Source: Hyphomicrobiales bacterium
Lineage (GTDB): Bacteria; Pseudomonadota; Alphaproteobacteria; Rhizobiales; Beijerinckiaceae
Direction: 5' to 3'
DNA: 64,000 bases
Assembly (NCBI GenBank): GCA_003963405.1
Contig: RXIY01000021.1
Coordinates: forward strand, 1 to 64,000
Shown: piece by piece, positions 29,475 through 38,546 of the stretch
Layout: every line of letters begins with the position of its first letter
How positions within the stretch are numbered: the stretch's first letter is position 1
Notes under the pieces: generated by a model
Told to the model about the DNA's origin: nothing
What the model saw: the letters and a program-made list of their open reading frames with translations, nothing else
Database searches by the model: none
Translations under genes and position numbers: made by a program

Positions 29475-31583
29475 TCAGGCGGCGCGCGTCCGGCGTTCCA
29501 GTCGGCGGGCCTGATCGGGATCATAGAGGCGCAGGCCCGCGGCGTCGGTCTTGTTGAAGATGACGCCGGCCGGAGCCACGTCGAGACGATCCAGCGCCAT
29601 CGCGGCGTCGTCGCGATGCGTCTTGTTCCACTCGACGATGAAAAGGAGCCTGTCGGCCTGTGCGGCGAGGAAGGGCGCATGAGGCCCTTCGAGCGCCGGC
29701 GGCCCGTCGATGACGACGACATCGAACCACCGGCGCGCGACTTTCAGCAGCGCGCGCAGGGTCGCGCCGCTCATCAGCGCGCCGATATCGGTCCGCTCCG
29801 CCGCGCGGGGCCCGCCGTAAGGCAGGAGCGTGTAGCCGTAGGCTGATTGCGGGGTCAGGACGGATTTGAGGTTTTCCTTCGCCGCCAGAATGTCGAGGAG
29901 GCCACGGGCCGGCTTTTTCATCTCGTCGGCGTGGTCGGCCTCGATCAGCAGGACGCGGTAGCCGCCGCGCGACAGAAACGCCGCGAGATTGATGGCGACG
30001 GTGGAGCGTCCCTCGCCTCGGAGCGATGAGGAAACCAGAATGACCATGCCCTCCTTGCTGGCGCTGGGCGAGGCGAGGCCGCGGCAGATTTCTGGCAGCC
30101 ACGGGGTCAGATCGGGCGCCTCGGCGTCGGCGGGATCGTCCTTCGACGGCGTGGACGCCACCGGGAGATAGGCGAGCGCCTCGACGCCGCCCAGTCTTTC
30201 CGCCTGCGCGCCTGTCCTCAGCGTCGGCAGTCGCCACTCTCGAAAAGCCGCTGAAGCGAGGCCGATGGAAAGGCCGATCCCCAGGCTGACGAGCATGAGG
30301 ACGATCTTGCCGGGCGAAGGGCTCGCCGGCGGTTCGGCGAGGGAGACAATGCGCACGTCGCTCGGTTCAAGGCCGTTGATCTGGGCCAATTCTCTCTGCC
30401 GGCTGAGCAGCTCCTCGAAAACCGCACGCTCCGCCTTGGCTTCACGCTCGAGCGCCGTGAGTTTGACCATTTGCGGCCCCAGCTCGCCGCTTTCCGCCTG
30501 TGTCGCCTCGAGCTGGCGCCTCAGCTCGGATTCTCGAGCCTCGGCTTCGAGGAAACCACTCTTCGAGCCGGAAATCATGCGGCTGACTTCGCTGCTGATC
30601 TGCCGCCGCATATTTGCGATCTGGGCGTTCAGGCTGCTGACGTCCGGATGGCGCGGTCCAAGAACCGTCGCCTGATCCGCGGATTGCCGGTAAAGGCGCG
30701 CAAATTCGGCGCGCAGCGCCGTGAGGACGCTCGACTGGATTTCCTGCGGCAGGCTTTCGCCGGCATTGGCGCCCGCCTTGCGCAGCAATTCGTAGCGCGC
30801 CCGCGCCTCGGCCGTGCGCGCGGCTGCAAGCACCAATTGCTGATTGAGTTCTGCGAGACGCCGTTCGAGCAGCGTATTGCCCTGTCCTGCGTCGGTTATC
30901 CGGATCTTGGTTTTGAAATCCGCGACGGCGCGCTCGGCGTCGTTGACTCTTACGCGCAACTCGGTCAGCCGCTTCTCGATCTCGCGGGCGGTCGTGGCGC
31001 TGAGGCCCGAGCGCAGGGTCGCCTGATCGTCGAGAATCCTCTGGGCGACCCCATTGGCCACTCTGGCGCTTTCGGCGGCCGAGGGCGACTTGACGGTAAC
31101 GTCGATGACATAGGTCGTGCCGCGGCGCGCGACGCTCAGGCGCGACGCAAGTTTCTTGATCGTGGATTGCCGCAGAAGCTCTTCCGTCGCGCCTTTGCCG
31201 GCGAAAACGGGATTATGGGTGAGTTCGAGCTGGTCGACGGCGGCGCCGACGAACCCGTCGGATTTCGCGACCTGCACGATGCTTTCGATCGCGTTGAGGT
31301 CCGCGCCTATATTGGCGAGCACGCCGGCCTTCTCCGTCACGCGCGCGGCGCGCGGATCGATCATCACCACCGCCGTCGCCGAATATTCCCTCAAGAAGAA
31401 GACGGATAATCCGAAGGCGAGGGCGGCGATCGGAAGTCCGGTCGCGATAATCCGGCGGATGTTGCGGCCAGCGAAAAGGAGAAGCGCGCGCGCCAGAGCG
31501 CGGGGCGTCGGCGGCCCGGCCGCCCGGCCCGCCCGCGCGTCCGGCGATCCTGTCGAAAATTCCTGCTCTGTCACGGGTTTCAC
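29475..31583 (-). CDS. Wzz/BY-kinase-like polysaccharide chain-length regulator (ExoP type)
   Basis: 702 residues. A Wzz domain with a first membrane span is followed by a long coiled-coil/GNVR region, a second span near residue 410, and a cytoplasmic P-loop domain. The Walker A segment is 'VSSSLRGEGRSTVAINLAAF', where the usual GK[ST] lysine is Arg; Walker B is VVVIDGPPAL. The ExoP-type family sets chain length and export of exopolysaccharide and autophosphorylates on C-terminal tyrosines; here the tail has only one Tyr, so kinase activity is doubtful. I chose GTG at 31581-31583 because it overlaps the GH5 stop as GTGA; an ATG eleven codons upstream is the alternative. Confidence 0.85.
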   Translation of the reverse strand: MKPVTEQEFSTGSPDARAGRAAGPPTPRALARALLLFAGRNIRRIIATGLPIAALAFGLSVFFLREYSATAVVMIDPRAARVTEKAGVLANIGADLNAIESIVQVAKSDGFVGAAVDQLELTHNPVFAGKGATEELLRQSTIKKLASRLSVARRGTTYVIDVTVKSPSAAESARVANGVAQRILDDQATLRSGLSATTAREIEKRLTELRVRVNDAERAVADFKTKIRITDAGQGNTLLERRLAELNQQLVLAAARTAEARARYELLRKAGANAGESLPQEIQSSVLTALRAEFARLYRQSADQATVLGPRHPDVSSLNAQIANMRRQISSEVSRMISGSKSGFLEAEARESELRRQLEATQAESGELGPQMVKLTALEREAKAERAVFEELLSRQRELAQINGLEPSDVRIVSLAEPPASPSPGKIVLMLVSLGIGLSIGLASAAFREWRLPTLRTGAQAERLGGVEALAYLPVASTPSKDDPADAEAPDLTPWLPEICRGLASPSASKEGMVILVSSSLRGEGRSTVAINLAAFLSRGGYRVLLIEADHADEMKKPARGLLDILAAKENLKSVLTPQSAYGYTLLPYGGPRAAERTDIGALMSGATLRALLKVARRWFDVVVIDGPPALEGPHAPFLAAQADRLLFIVEWNKTHRDDAAMALDRLDVAPAGVIFNKTDAAGLRLYDPDQARRLERRTRAA

Positions 31584-32572
31584 TTGATCAATGCATCGAG
31601 GAGAGGCTTGTTCCATTCGCGCGTTACGGCTTCCGTCAAGGAGAAGTCATGGTCGAATTGCCAATAGGCCCAGCCCCATCCCAGGCTTTCGGCGGTGCGG
31701 GCCACATGGCGCGTCCAGTCCGCTCTCGAGAGAGGCGGCGCCGTTTCCATCGCGCCGAACTCGCCCAGATAGACCGGTCGGTTTTCCGCCTCGCTCCAGC
31801 GCGCGACCACGGCGAAATCGTCTGCAATCTTCTGGCGTGACGCGTCGGCGCCCCAGGCGACGTTGCGCACCTTGGAAAACTCCTCGCTCCAGCTCGCTCC
31901 CTGAAAAGTGAAGCGATACGGATCGTAATAATGCACCGTCACGATCAGCCGCCTGTCTCCGGCGGGGAGTGCGAGCTTTCCGACAGCCGCCATATCGCTC
32001 GTATTGAGAGCTCCGACGATGACCAGCCGCTCCGGCTCTTTTGCCCGAATAGTGGCAAGCGCCTCGGCGAGGGCGTCATTCCATTGCGCATGGCTCATGG
32101 CGCCGCCAGGCTCGTTGAGAATCTCATAGACCAAGCCCGGCCTCTTGCCTTTGTATCGCGCCGAGATTTGTCTCCAGAAGGAGGCGAGACGAGTCTTGCA
32201 GCCCTCGGGCTCGATCTGGCAGCCTTCATTGTCATGCTGGTCGAGCACGACCCAGAGACCTTCGGCGTTCGCGTGGTCGAACACGCTGTCCAATATGCCG
32301 AGCACGCGCTCGTCGAGCGCGCCTTTCTTGTCGAAGTAGCGGAAGCCGAAGAAATTAACCCGGACGTGGTCGAAGCCCGCCTGACGTATGCGCTTGAAAT
32401 CCGACATGCGAAACGGATTGTCGGCGCCGCCCTCCCATATGCCGTCGTAACCCAGAATGTTCACGCCTCTTCTCAAATGGGTCACGTCTGGCGAGGGGTC
32501 GGAGGCGAGCGCCCAGGCGCCGGCTGCGAAGAGCGAAGGCAGGACGGCGACTGACTTGTAAATCCGGCGCAT
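31580..32572 (-). CDS. Secreted glycoside hydrolase family 5 (endoglucanase-like)
   Basis: 330 residues with an N-terminal signal peptide (to about residue 23). The (beta/alpha)8 barrel shows 'GFDHVRVNFFGFRYFDKKGA', the acid/base glutamate in 'GLVYEILNEPGG' (Glu 154), HYYDPY, and the nucleophile glutamate in 'PVYLGEFGAMET' (Glu 271), so the active site is complete. GH5 enzymes cut beta-1,4-glucans, mannans or related polymers. Its place between a polymerase/ligase gene and a chain-length regulator suggests a periplasmic glycanase trimming the polymer being exported, like other EPS-operon hydrolases. Its ATG overlaps the upstream stop as TGATG. Confidence 0.87.
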   Translation of the reverse strand: MRRIYKSVAVLPSLFAAGAWALASDPSPDVTHLRRGVNILGYDGIWEGGADNPFRMSDFKRIRQAGFDHVRVNFFGFRYFDKKGALDERVLGILDSVFDHANAEGLWVVLDQHDNEGCQIEPEGCKTRLASFWRQISARYKGKRPGLVYEILNEPGGAMSHAQWNDALAEALATIRAKEPERLVIVGALNTSDMAAVGKLALPAGDRRLIVTVHYYDPYRFTFQGASWSEEFSKVRNVAWGADASRQKIADDFAVVARWSEAENRPVYLGEFGAMETAPPLSRADWTRHVARTAESLGWGWAYWQFDHDFSLTEAVTREWNKPLLDALIK

Positions 32573-33948
32573 CAGCCCATCCCTCCGAGCGCCCCCGCGC
32601 GCGTGGCCTGGCGGCGTCTCTGGGCGCCGAGGCAGATCGTGGCGTCCGGCGCGGAGGCCTGCGAAGCGGTCGTGGGCCGTGCAAATACAAAGGCCATGAC
32701 CATGATGATTTGCGTCGCCGCGATGTTCGTCGAGCGCAGGAAATATGTTTCCGTGAAGTCGATGACGAAAACCAGGAACAGGTAGCCGACGCAAAATGAA
32801 ATCTCGCTCATCGAAACGCGAGGGCTTCGGCTCAGCTCTTCAACGCGGAAAGCAAAGGAAAGATTGGCAAGCAGAAAGAGTGCATAGCCGACGACCCCTG
32901 TCTCCATGATGATGGCGATGTAGCCGCTATGATAATTGTCGAGGAACCACTTGTAGCGTTCCGTGAACAGATCTCTGACGACGTCTTGCGTCCAAAAGCC
33001 GTTGACGCCGGCTCCAAACCACGGAAAGCGCCCTAAAAAGCTCAATGCGTGATGCCAGATGAACGTTCGTTCGGTGATGTCGAGATTCGAGCCGAAAACC
33101 ACCAGATAGCGGTTCTGCGTATAAAGCAGATAGGCGATGACGCCAGTTGCCGCGACTCCCATGACGAAAGGCGCAAAAGCCAGGGCGCGCGCGAAGGAGC
33201 GCCATTTGCTCATGAGATAGATTGCTGCGATCGCTGTGACGGCCACGACGCCGCCGCCTCGCGAACCCGAGGCGAGCAGGCAGAGAACCGAGACTGCGAC
33301 GGAAATCCAGCCGTATGGAACAAATCGCGCCGCGTGCATGAGCTGGAATCCCGAGAAAAAGAGCAGCATTGCGGCGCAAATTCCCAAAGTCTGCTTGGAG
33401 GAAAAAAGACCGCTCCACTGCCCGCCATGCATGTAATCGCTCAACACGCCGATGCTCGGGACGAAGATCGCCGTCGCCGCCGAGAGGGCGCAGATCGCGA
33501 AGAGTCCGAGCTGTATGCAGTTCGTGATCTCAGGCCACGGAAATGTGAGTACGAGACGCCACGCGCCGATGAGGATGATGAGTTGCGCGACGGACTTGAG
33601 CAAGCTGGTCTGCACCTCTTCCGCCCAAAAGGCCGAGGCCATCGCCAGTCCGAAAAAGGCAAAAACGACGTAAAGCCCGGCGCTCCACTCGATTTCGAGA
33701 ATCGGCGTCAGGAAGAAGCTGCACGCAAGGATCACGAGCCAAAAGGCGAGGCCCATTGTTTGCTGCGAATTCGGGTCATGGCCGGCGGGGATGAGGTTGG
33801 GATGGAAATCGCCGTTGAGGAGAAAAGCGATAAGGACCAGCGACAGCCGCATGAGGAGCGTTGCGCGCGCTTCCATGCGCGCCCGCGAGGACCTGGCGAT
33901 CAGCATGCGTCTCGAAGACATGGCGTCATTCACGGAAACGCCCCCCAC
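32572..33948 (-). CDS. O-antigen ligase / Wzy-type polymerase family membrane protein
   Basis: About 458 residues with ten or more hydrophobic spans and a large periplasmic loop. The Wzy_C/ligase region includes 'LASGSRGGGVVAVTAIAAIY' and, in the loop, 'FPWFGAGVNGFWTQDVVRDL' followed by 'DNYHSGYIAIIMETGVVGYA', the His-containing loop expected of this fold. Ligases and polymerases cannot be told apart by sequence alone; the linked chain-length regulator and hydrolase favour an exopolysaccharide polymerase. The start is uncertain: GTG at 33946-33948 or 33931-33933, or ATG at 33919-33921. It is the first gene of a three-gene coupled run. Confidence 0.85.
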   Translation of the reverse strand: MGGVSVNDAMSSRRMLIARSSRARMEARATLLMRLSLVLIAFLLNGDFHPNLIPAGHDPNSQQTMGLAFWLVILACSFFLTPILEIEWSAGLYVVFAFFGLAMASAFWAEEVQTSLLKSVAQLIILIGAWRLVLTFPWPEITNCIQLGLFAICALSAATAIFVPSIGVLSDYMHGGQWSGLFSSKQTLGICAAMLLFFSGFQLMHAARFVPYGWISVAVSVLCLLASGSRGGGVVAVTAIAAIYLMSKWRSFARALAFAPFVMGVAATGVIAYLLYTQNRYLVVFGSNLDITERTFIWHHALSFLGRFPWFGAGVNGFWTQDVVRDLFTERYKWFLDNYHSGYIAIIMETGVVGYALFLLANLSFAFRVEELSRSPRVSMSEISFCVGYLFLVFVIDFTETYFLRSTNIAATQIIMVMAFVFARPTTASQASAPDATICLGAQRRRQATRAGALGGMG

Positions 33949-34061
33949 AGCGACTGAAGCGTAGCAATAAGGAGCTATGGCTAACGATCGGTAAAGAGGG
34001 GGCGCCGGGGAGCGCGGTCGCTGCTGAACGGAGAGGCGGATTGCAGGAAAGACGGCCCGGC

Positions 34062-34874
34062 CTATCTTGCCGCGCCGTACTTCTTCCCGGCTCCAGCCTG
34101 GATCTCGCGCCAGGCGTCCGATTGCGAGATCATCTCGCGGATGGCGGCGACGTTGCGCGCCGCGTCAGCGGGCGACAGGTCGCGTTGCGACCATTCCTCC
34201 GCCTCGGAGAATTTCCCCTGAAGGGCGAGCACCAACGCAAGATTTTGGCGCACGCGCACATCCGCGGCAGGCTGGCTCACGGCGAGACGCAGCGTCTCTT
34301 CGGCGCGCGGCAAGTTCTTCGACAAGGCGTAGGAGAGCCCGAGATTTGACAGGACATGAGGATCGTTCGGGCGAATTTTCAGCGCGGCTTCGTAATATCT
34401 TCGGGCGCCGTCGTGGTCGCCGAGTTGATCGGATATCGAGCCCTGGACCGACAGAATGGACCAGTCGGGCCGCTCTGGCGTATGCGCCTTCTCCAGCACT
34501 TCGGCCGCCTGGGTCAGCCGGCCTGCATCCGCAAGCGCCTTGCCATAGGCGCCAAGCACCTTCATATCCTCGGGATAGGCGATCGCCAGCCCCTGCATCA
34601 CGGCGACGGCCTGCGCGTTCTGGTCCAGAGCGTGCAGCGCCCTGGCGTAAGTCATCGCGGTGGTCTTGTCCCGAGGGTTTCTGTCATAGCGACGCCCCCA
34701 TTCCTCCGCGAAGCGTCGCAGCGCCGTTTCGTCCTGTGGAAGAGTGGCGGAATCTCGGCTGATGGAGCCGGTAATGTCGCCAAGTGAGGGTCTGTTGCAG
34801 GCTGAAAGGCAAAACGATGCGGCGAGCGCCAGAGCGCAGACGACGCGGGACGGGGCGGGGGGCGCCTTTGTCAC
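34062..34874 (-). CDS. TPR-repeat lipoprotein (TadD-like)
   Basis: 270 residues beginning at GTG. The signal peptide ends LSAC with the lipidated cysteine at residue 26. At least four TPR units follow, for example 'PEDMKVLGAYGKALADAGRL', 'QGSISDQLGDHDGARRYYEA' then 'ALKIRPNDPHVLSNLGLSYA'. TadD-type lipoproteins support pilus assembly, but no other tad gene is present; here a role in envelope polysaccharide assembly beside the adjoining operon is equally possible. It is on the same strand as, and upstream of, the ligase gene, with a gap of about 110 bp. Confidence 0.75.
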   Translation of the reverse strand: MTKAPPAPSRVVCALALAASFCLSACNRPSLGDITGSISRDSATLPQDETALRRFAEEWGRRYDRNPRDKTTAMTYARALHALDQNAQAVAVMQGLAIAYPEDMKVLGAYGKALADAGRLTQAAEVLEKAHTPERPDWSILSVQGSISDQLGDHDGARRYYEAALKIRPNDPHVLSNLGLSYALSKNLPRAEETLRLAVSQPAADVRVRQNLALVLALQGKFSEAEEWSQRDLSPADAARNVAAIREMISQSDAWREIQAGAGKKYGAAR

Positions 34875-34964
34875 GGGCGGGGCTGCTCCATAAATGATAC
34901 GATGCGTAAGCTCGGCAATAAAGCGTTAACCCTAACGGAAGCTTAACGGAGGCTGTAAACGCCG

Positions 34965-36359
34965 ATGACGACGAAGCTCGAGGACTGGTCCGCCGACGCG
35001 ATTCCAGTCGATTTCGTGGACAAGGGCCGCTGGCCGGAGGTGAGTGTCGGACTGCCGGCGGCCGTTTTGGCGATGGCCGAGGCCGCGCGCTTCGACGGCA
35101 AGCCGGGCAGCCTCCTTCTTGCACCCGCATTCGACGGCGCCGCCGCCCGCGCCTTCTTCGGCGTCGAGGACGCAGAGGCGAAAAAGCGCGACGCCTTTCT
35201 GGCCGGCAAGCTCGCGGCGGCGCTGCCGCCGGGGCTCTACCGGCTGGGGGAGGGCGTCGCCGATCCCGAACAGGCGGCGCTCGCCTTTCTTCTCGCAAGC
35301 TACGCCTTCACCCGCTATGTCACGCCCAAGGGCGACGCGCCGCGCCTTTGCGCGCCCGAGGGAGTGGACCGCGCGCGTGTGGAACGCATCGCCGCCGCCG
35401 TGGCGCTCGGCCGTGATCTCGTGAATACGCCGGCGAACGACATGGGGCCCGAGGCGCTGGCGGAGGCTGCGCTGACGCTCGCCGCGAAACACGGCGCGCA
35501 GGCGCGCGCGATCGTCGGCGACGCCCTGCTTGCCGAAAATTTCCCGCTCATCCACGCGGTCGGCCGCGCGGCCGCGCAAGCGCCGCGCCTGGTCGAATTC
35601 ACGCATGGACCCGAAGACGGGCTAAAGGTGACGCTCGTCGGCAAGGGCGTGTGTTTCGACTCGGGCGGCCTCGACATCAAGCCGTCGTCCGCCATGGCGC
35701 TCATGAAGAAGGACATGGGCGGCGCGGCGACCGCGCTGGCGCTGGCCGCCATGCTCATGGACGCCGCCATTCCCGTGCGGCTGCGCGTGCTGCTGCCCAT
35801 CGTCGAGAATTCGATCTCGTCGAACGCTTTCCGCACGAGCGACATCTACCGTAGCCGCAAGGGACTCACCGTCGAGATCGGCAACACCGACGCGGAGGGG
35901 CGTCTCATTCTCGCCGATGCGCTCGCCTATGCGAGCGAGGATCAGCCAGACCTCCTCTTCGACTTCGCGACGCTCACCGGCGCCGCGCGCGTGGCGCTCG
36001 GACCGGAATTGCCGCCCTTCTACACGGGCGACGACGCGCTCGCCGAGGCGATTTCCGCGCACGGCCGCGGGGCGAATGATCCCGTCTGGCGCATGCCGCT
36101 CTGGGAGAATTACGACAGCGGCCTCGACGGCAAGATCTCCGATGTCGTGAGCGTGACGAGCGGAGGATTCTCGGGCTCCATCGTCGCGGCGCTGTTCCTG
36201 CGCCGCTTCGTCGCCGATCCGGCGCGCTGGGCGCATTTCGACGTCTATTGCTGGAACCCCTCGACGAAGCCGGGCCGTCCGGAGGGAGGCGAGGTGCAGA
36301 GCGCACGGCTGCTCTATGACCTCATCGAGAAGCGCGCGAAGGAAAGGGCGACGGCATGA
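34965..36359 (+). CDS. Leucyl aminopeptidase (M17 family)
   Basis: A cytoplasmic two-metal aminopeptidase of 464 residues. The metal and catalytic motifs are present: 'VTLVGKGVCFDSGGLDIKPS' (Lys and Asp ligands), MKKDMGGAAT, and the family signature 'NTDAEGRLILADALAYASED' (Asp, Glu and the catalytic Arg). It removes N-terminal residues from peptides during turnover. ATG 34965 follows a GGAGG site. It overlaps the next gene by four bases (ATGA), forming a coupled operon with an NlpC/P60 hydrolase, a pairing known from alphaproteobacteria. Peptides delivered by the nearby Yej importer could be substrates. Confidence 0.94.
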   Translation: MTTKLEDWSADAIPVDFVDKGRWPEVSVGLPAAVLAMAEAARFDGKPGSLLLAPAFDGAAARAFFGVEDAEAKKRDAFLAGKLAAALPPGLYRLGEGVADPEQAALAFLLASYAFTRYVTPKGDAPRLCAPEGVDRARVERIAAAVALGRDLVNTPANDMGPEALAEAALTLAAKHGAQARAIVGDALLAENFPLIHAVGRAAAQAPRLVEFTHGPEDGLKVTLVGKGVCFDSGGLDIKPSSAMALMKKDMGGAATALALAAMLMDAAIPVRLRVLLPIVENSISSNAFRTSDIYRSRKGLTVEIGNTDAEGRLILADALAYASEDQPDLLFDFATLTGAARVALGPELPPFYTGDDALAEAISAHGRGANDPVWRMPLWENYDSGLDGKISDVVSVTSGGFSGSIVAALFLRRFVADPARWAHFDVYCWNPSTKPGRPEGGEVQSARLLYDLIEKRAKERATA

Positions 36360-37207
36360 CGGATGTTTTCGACCGGCGCCTGACCCCCGCCCGCGCCGAC
36401 CTGGCCGCCGCCTATCTGAAGGGCCGCGTCGCCGCCGACCGCTATGTCGAAGGCGTCGTTATGGAGGTCAAGGAGGGCGTCGTGGACATGCGGCGCGAGC
36501 CGCGGCCGGACTCGCCCATCGACACGCAGGCGCTCTATGGGGAGCGCGTGACCGTTTATGACGAGGAGGAGGGCTGGGCCTGGGCCCAGCTTGCGGGCGA
36601 CGGCTATGTCGGCTGGATCGCCGCCAACGCTTTATGGAGCGAAGTGAGCGCGCCGACGCATCGCGTCTGCGTGCCGCGCACTTTCGTCTATCCCGCCGCC
36701 AGCATCAAACAGCCGCCGCTGTTGGCGCTGCCGCTCGCCGCCGAAGTCTCGATCGTCGAGGAGTGCGACTCGTTCCTCGTGACGCGCGACAGGGGCTTTG
36801 TCTGGCGCACGCATCTCGCGCCGCTCGACGCCCCGGCCGACGATTTCGTCGCGGTCGCGGAAGGGCTGATCGGCGCGCCCTATCTCTGGGGCGGCAAGTC
36901 CTCGATCGGCGTCGATTGCTCGGGGCTCGTGCAGATCGCGCTCGCCGCCGCGGGCCAGAACGCGCCGCGCGACAGCGACATGCAGGAGGCGCAGCTTGGC
37001 GCGCCCATTGCGCTCGGCGCGCCCTTGATGCGCGGCGATCTCGTCTTCTGGAAAGGTCACGTCGGCGTCATGCGCGATGAGGCGACGCTCCTTCACGCCA
37101 ATGGAACCCATATGCTCGTGTCGAGCGAGCCGCTCGAGCGGGTGCGCGCGCGCAATCTCGAGGTCGGCGCCGGCGACATCACCGGCGTTCGGCGACTGTC
37201 CCGGTAA
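36356..37207 (+). CDS. NlpC/P60 family peptidase with SH3-like domains
   Basis: 283 residues. An SH3-like region ('MRREPRPDSPIDTQALYGER' onward, about 45-150) precedes the NlpC/P60 catalytic domain: 'GAPYLWGGKSSIGVDCSGLV' with nucleophile Cys 188, then His 235 in KGHVGVM and a polar His 247 in LLHANGTHM. Such enzymes cut gamma-D-Glu to diamino acid bonds in cell-wall peptides. There is no signal peptide, so it probably works in the cytoplasm on recycled muropeptides. It overlaps the leucyl aminopeptidase gene, suggesting stepwise breakdown of wall peptides. Confidence 0.9.
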   Translation: MTDVFDRRLTPARADLAAAYLKGRVAADRYVEGVVMEVKEGVVDMRREPRPDSPIDTQALYGERVTVYDEEEGWAWAQLAGDGYVGWIAANALWSEVSAPTHRVCVPRTFVYPAASIKQPPLLALPLAAEVSIVEECDSFLVTRDRGFVWRTHLAPLDAPADDFVAVAEGLIGAPYLWGGKSSIGVDCSGLVQIALAAAGQNAPRDSDMQEAQLGAPIALGAPLMRGDLVFWKGHVGVMRDEATLLHANGTHMLVSSEPLERVRARNLEVGAGDITGVRRLSR

Positions 37208-37213
37208 CGACCC

Positions 37214-37702
37214 ATGAGCAAGACCATCTATTTCGAGGATCTCCACGTGGGGATGCGTTTCGTCTCCGAGCCCGAGGAGATCGGCGAGACGGAAATCATC
37301 GCCTTCGCGCGCGAGAACGATCCGCAATATTTTCATACCGATCCGCAGGCCGCGCGCGACAGCATGTTCGGCGGGCTCATCGCGAGCGGCTGGCAAACGG
37401 CGGCGTCGACCGTGCGTCACCTGCTTTACCGCTGCGGGGTGACATTCGCGGGCGGCGCCGTCGGCGTGGATACGCGCATTTCGTGGAAGCGGCCCGTGCG
37501 GCCTGGAGACCGTCTGCACATCGAGGGCGAGATCACACATCTGCGCGTGTCGCGCTCGCTGCCCGATCGCGGCCTCGTGTCGTTCGAGGGCCGCACCTGC
37601 GACTCCGCCGGACGGGTGGTGCAGATCATGGAAGCGACGATGCTGGTCTGGCGTGATCCTCGTCGCGCCGGGTCGCCCGAGGCCGTCAGCCACGCATCCT
37701 GA
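37214..37702 (+). CDS. MaoC family hydratase
   Basis: 162 residues with a single hot-dog fold: 'YFEDLHVGMRFVSEPEEIGE' then 'IIAFARENDPQYFHTDPQAA' with the D-x4-H hydratase motif (Asp and His), and 'FGGLIASGWQTAASTVRHLL'. These enzymes hydrate 2-enoyl-CoA, but the substrate cannot be read from sequence. It begins six bases after the NlpC/P60 gene. Its last 17 bases overlap the end of the converging nucleoside phosphorylase gene, so the two cannot be fully transcribed without antisense overlap. Confidence 0.9.
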   Translation: MSKTIYFEDLHVGMRFVSEPEEIGETEIIAFARENDPQYFHTDPQAARDSMFGGLIASGWQTAASTVRHLLYRCGVTFAGGAVGVDTRISWKRPVRPGDRLHIEGEITHLRVSRSLPDRGLVSFEGRTCDSAGRVVQIMEATMLVWRDPRRAGSPEAVSHAS

Positions 37703-38471
37703 GAAAGGCGCGCGCGAGTCGCTTCGCCGCAACGACGCCGGCCGCGGGCGGACCATTGCCGACACAGGCGGGCGGCGGCTCGGTGAGAACTGCGACTGCC
37801 GCATAGGCAAGGCCGTAGCGGCGCGCGAGAATAGCCTCCGGCGCGATTGTCCAGCCGACGAGATCGGCCCCGAACTGCCGCGCGACTTTCATTTCTGACG
37901 GTGTTTCGAAGCTCGGTCCGGAAAACCACATGAAGACGCCTTCCAGAAGCGAGACGCCGGCGGCGGCGGCGGCCATCTTCATGCGGCGAAGCTGCCGCCG
38001 GTCGTAGGCCTCGCTCATGTCGATCATCGCCTTGCCGCCGGCGGCCGCGCCAATCAACGGGTTGAGGCCGGTGAAATTAATATGGTCGGTCACGGCCACG
38101 ATGCTGCTTACGGGGAGATGGCTATGCGCCGAGCGCGCGAGTCCCGCGCAGAGCACGCTATGCGCCCCGAGAATAGACAGAGTCTCGATAGGCGTCGCCA
38201 TGAGGCTGGGGTCGCCCGTCTCATAAAAAGTCGTGCAGCCCTTCAGGATCGCCGTCGGCGCGCCATCGACGAGCGAGACGATCAGCTCCCCGTCTTCGAC
38301 GCCTTCGCAGACCGGAAAGCCGGGGAGGCGCGCATAGGGGATCGCTGCGACGCGATCGCCGATCTCGCTTATGCCGTAAAAGGCGCTGCCGAGAATCAGC
38401 GCGTTTTCGATGGGGCCGGAGGCGCCGAGCGAGCGGATCGCGGCGGCTGCCTCCTCGGCGGGCGCTGTCAT
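37686..38471 (-). CDS. Purine nucleoside phosphorylase
   Basis: 261 residues in the trimeric PNP/MTAP family. Landmarks are 'ILGSAFYGISEIGDRV' (phosphate loop, GSG in many members but GSA here), 'AVTDHINFTGLNPLIG', and 'YDRRQLRRMKMAAAAAGVSL' with FMWFSGPSFETPSEMK, the purine-binding region. It splits purine nucleosides with phosphate. The family also holds methylthioadenosine phosphorylases; the 'DHINFTGLNPL' segment favours PNP. It converges with and overlaps the MaoC gene by 17 bases. It is on the same strand as yejABEF but separated by 75 bp. Confidence 0.85.
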   Translation of the reverse strand: MTAPAEEAAAAIRSLGASGPIENALILGSAFYGISEIGDRVAAIPYARLPGFPVCEGVEDGELIVSLVDGAPTAILKGCTTFYETGDPSLMATPIETLSILGAHSVLCAGLARSAHSHLPVSSIVAVTDHINFTGLNPLIGAAAGGKAMIDMSEAYDRRQLRRMKMAAAAAGVSLLEGVFMWFSGPSFETPSEMKVARQFGADLVGWTIAPEAILARRYGLAYAAVAVLTEPPPACVGNGPPAAGVVAAKRLARAFLRMRG

Positions 38472-38546
38472 GTGCTGCTCTTGAACCGCGAAGATCTTGC
38501 AGTTGGGGTTTGATGCAGATCGTAGCCGGGCAGCTTTACAATTTGC

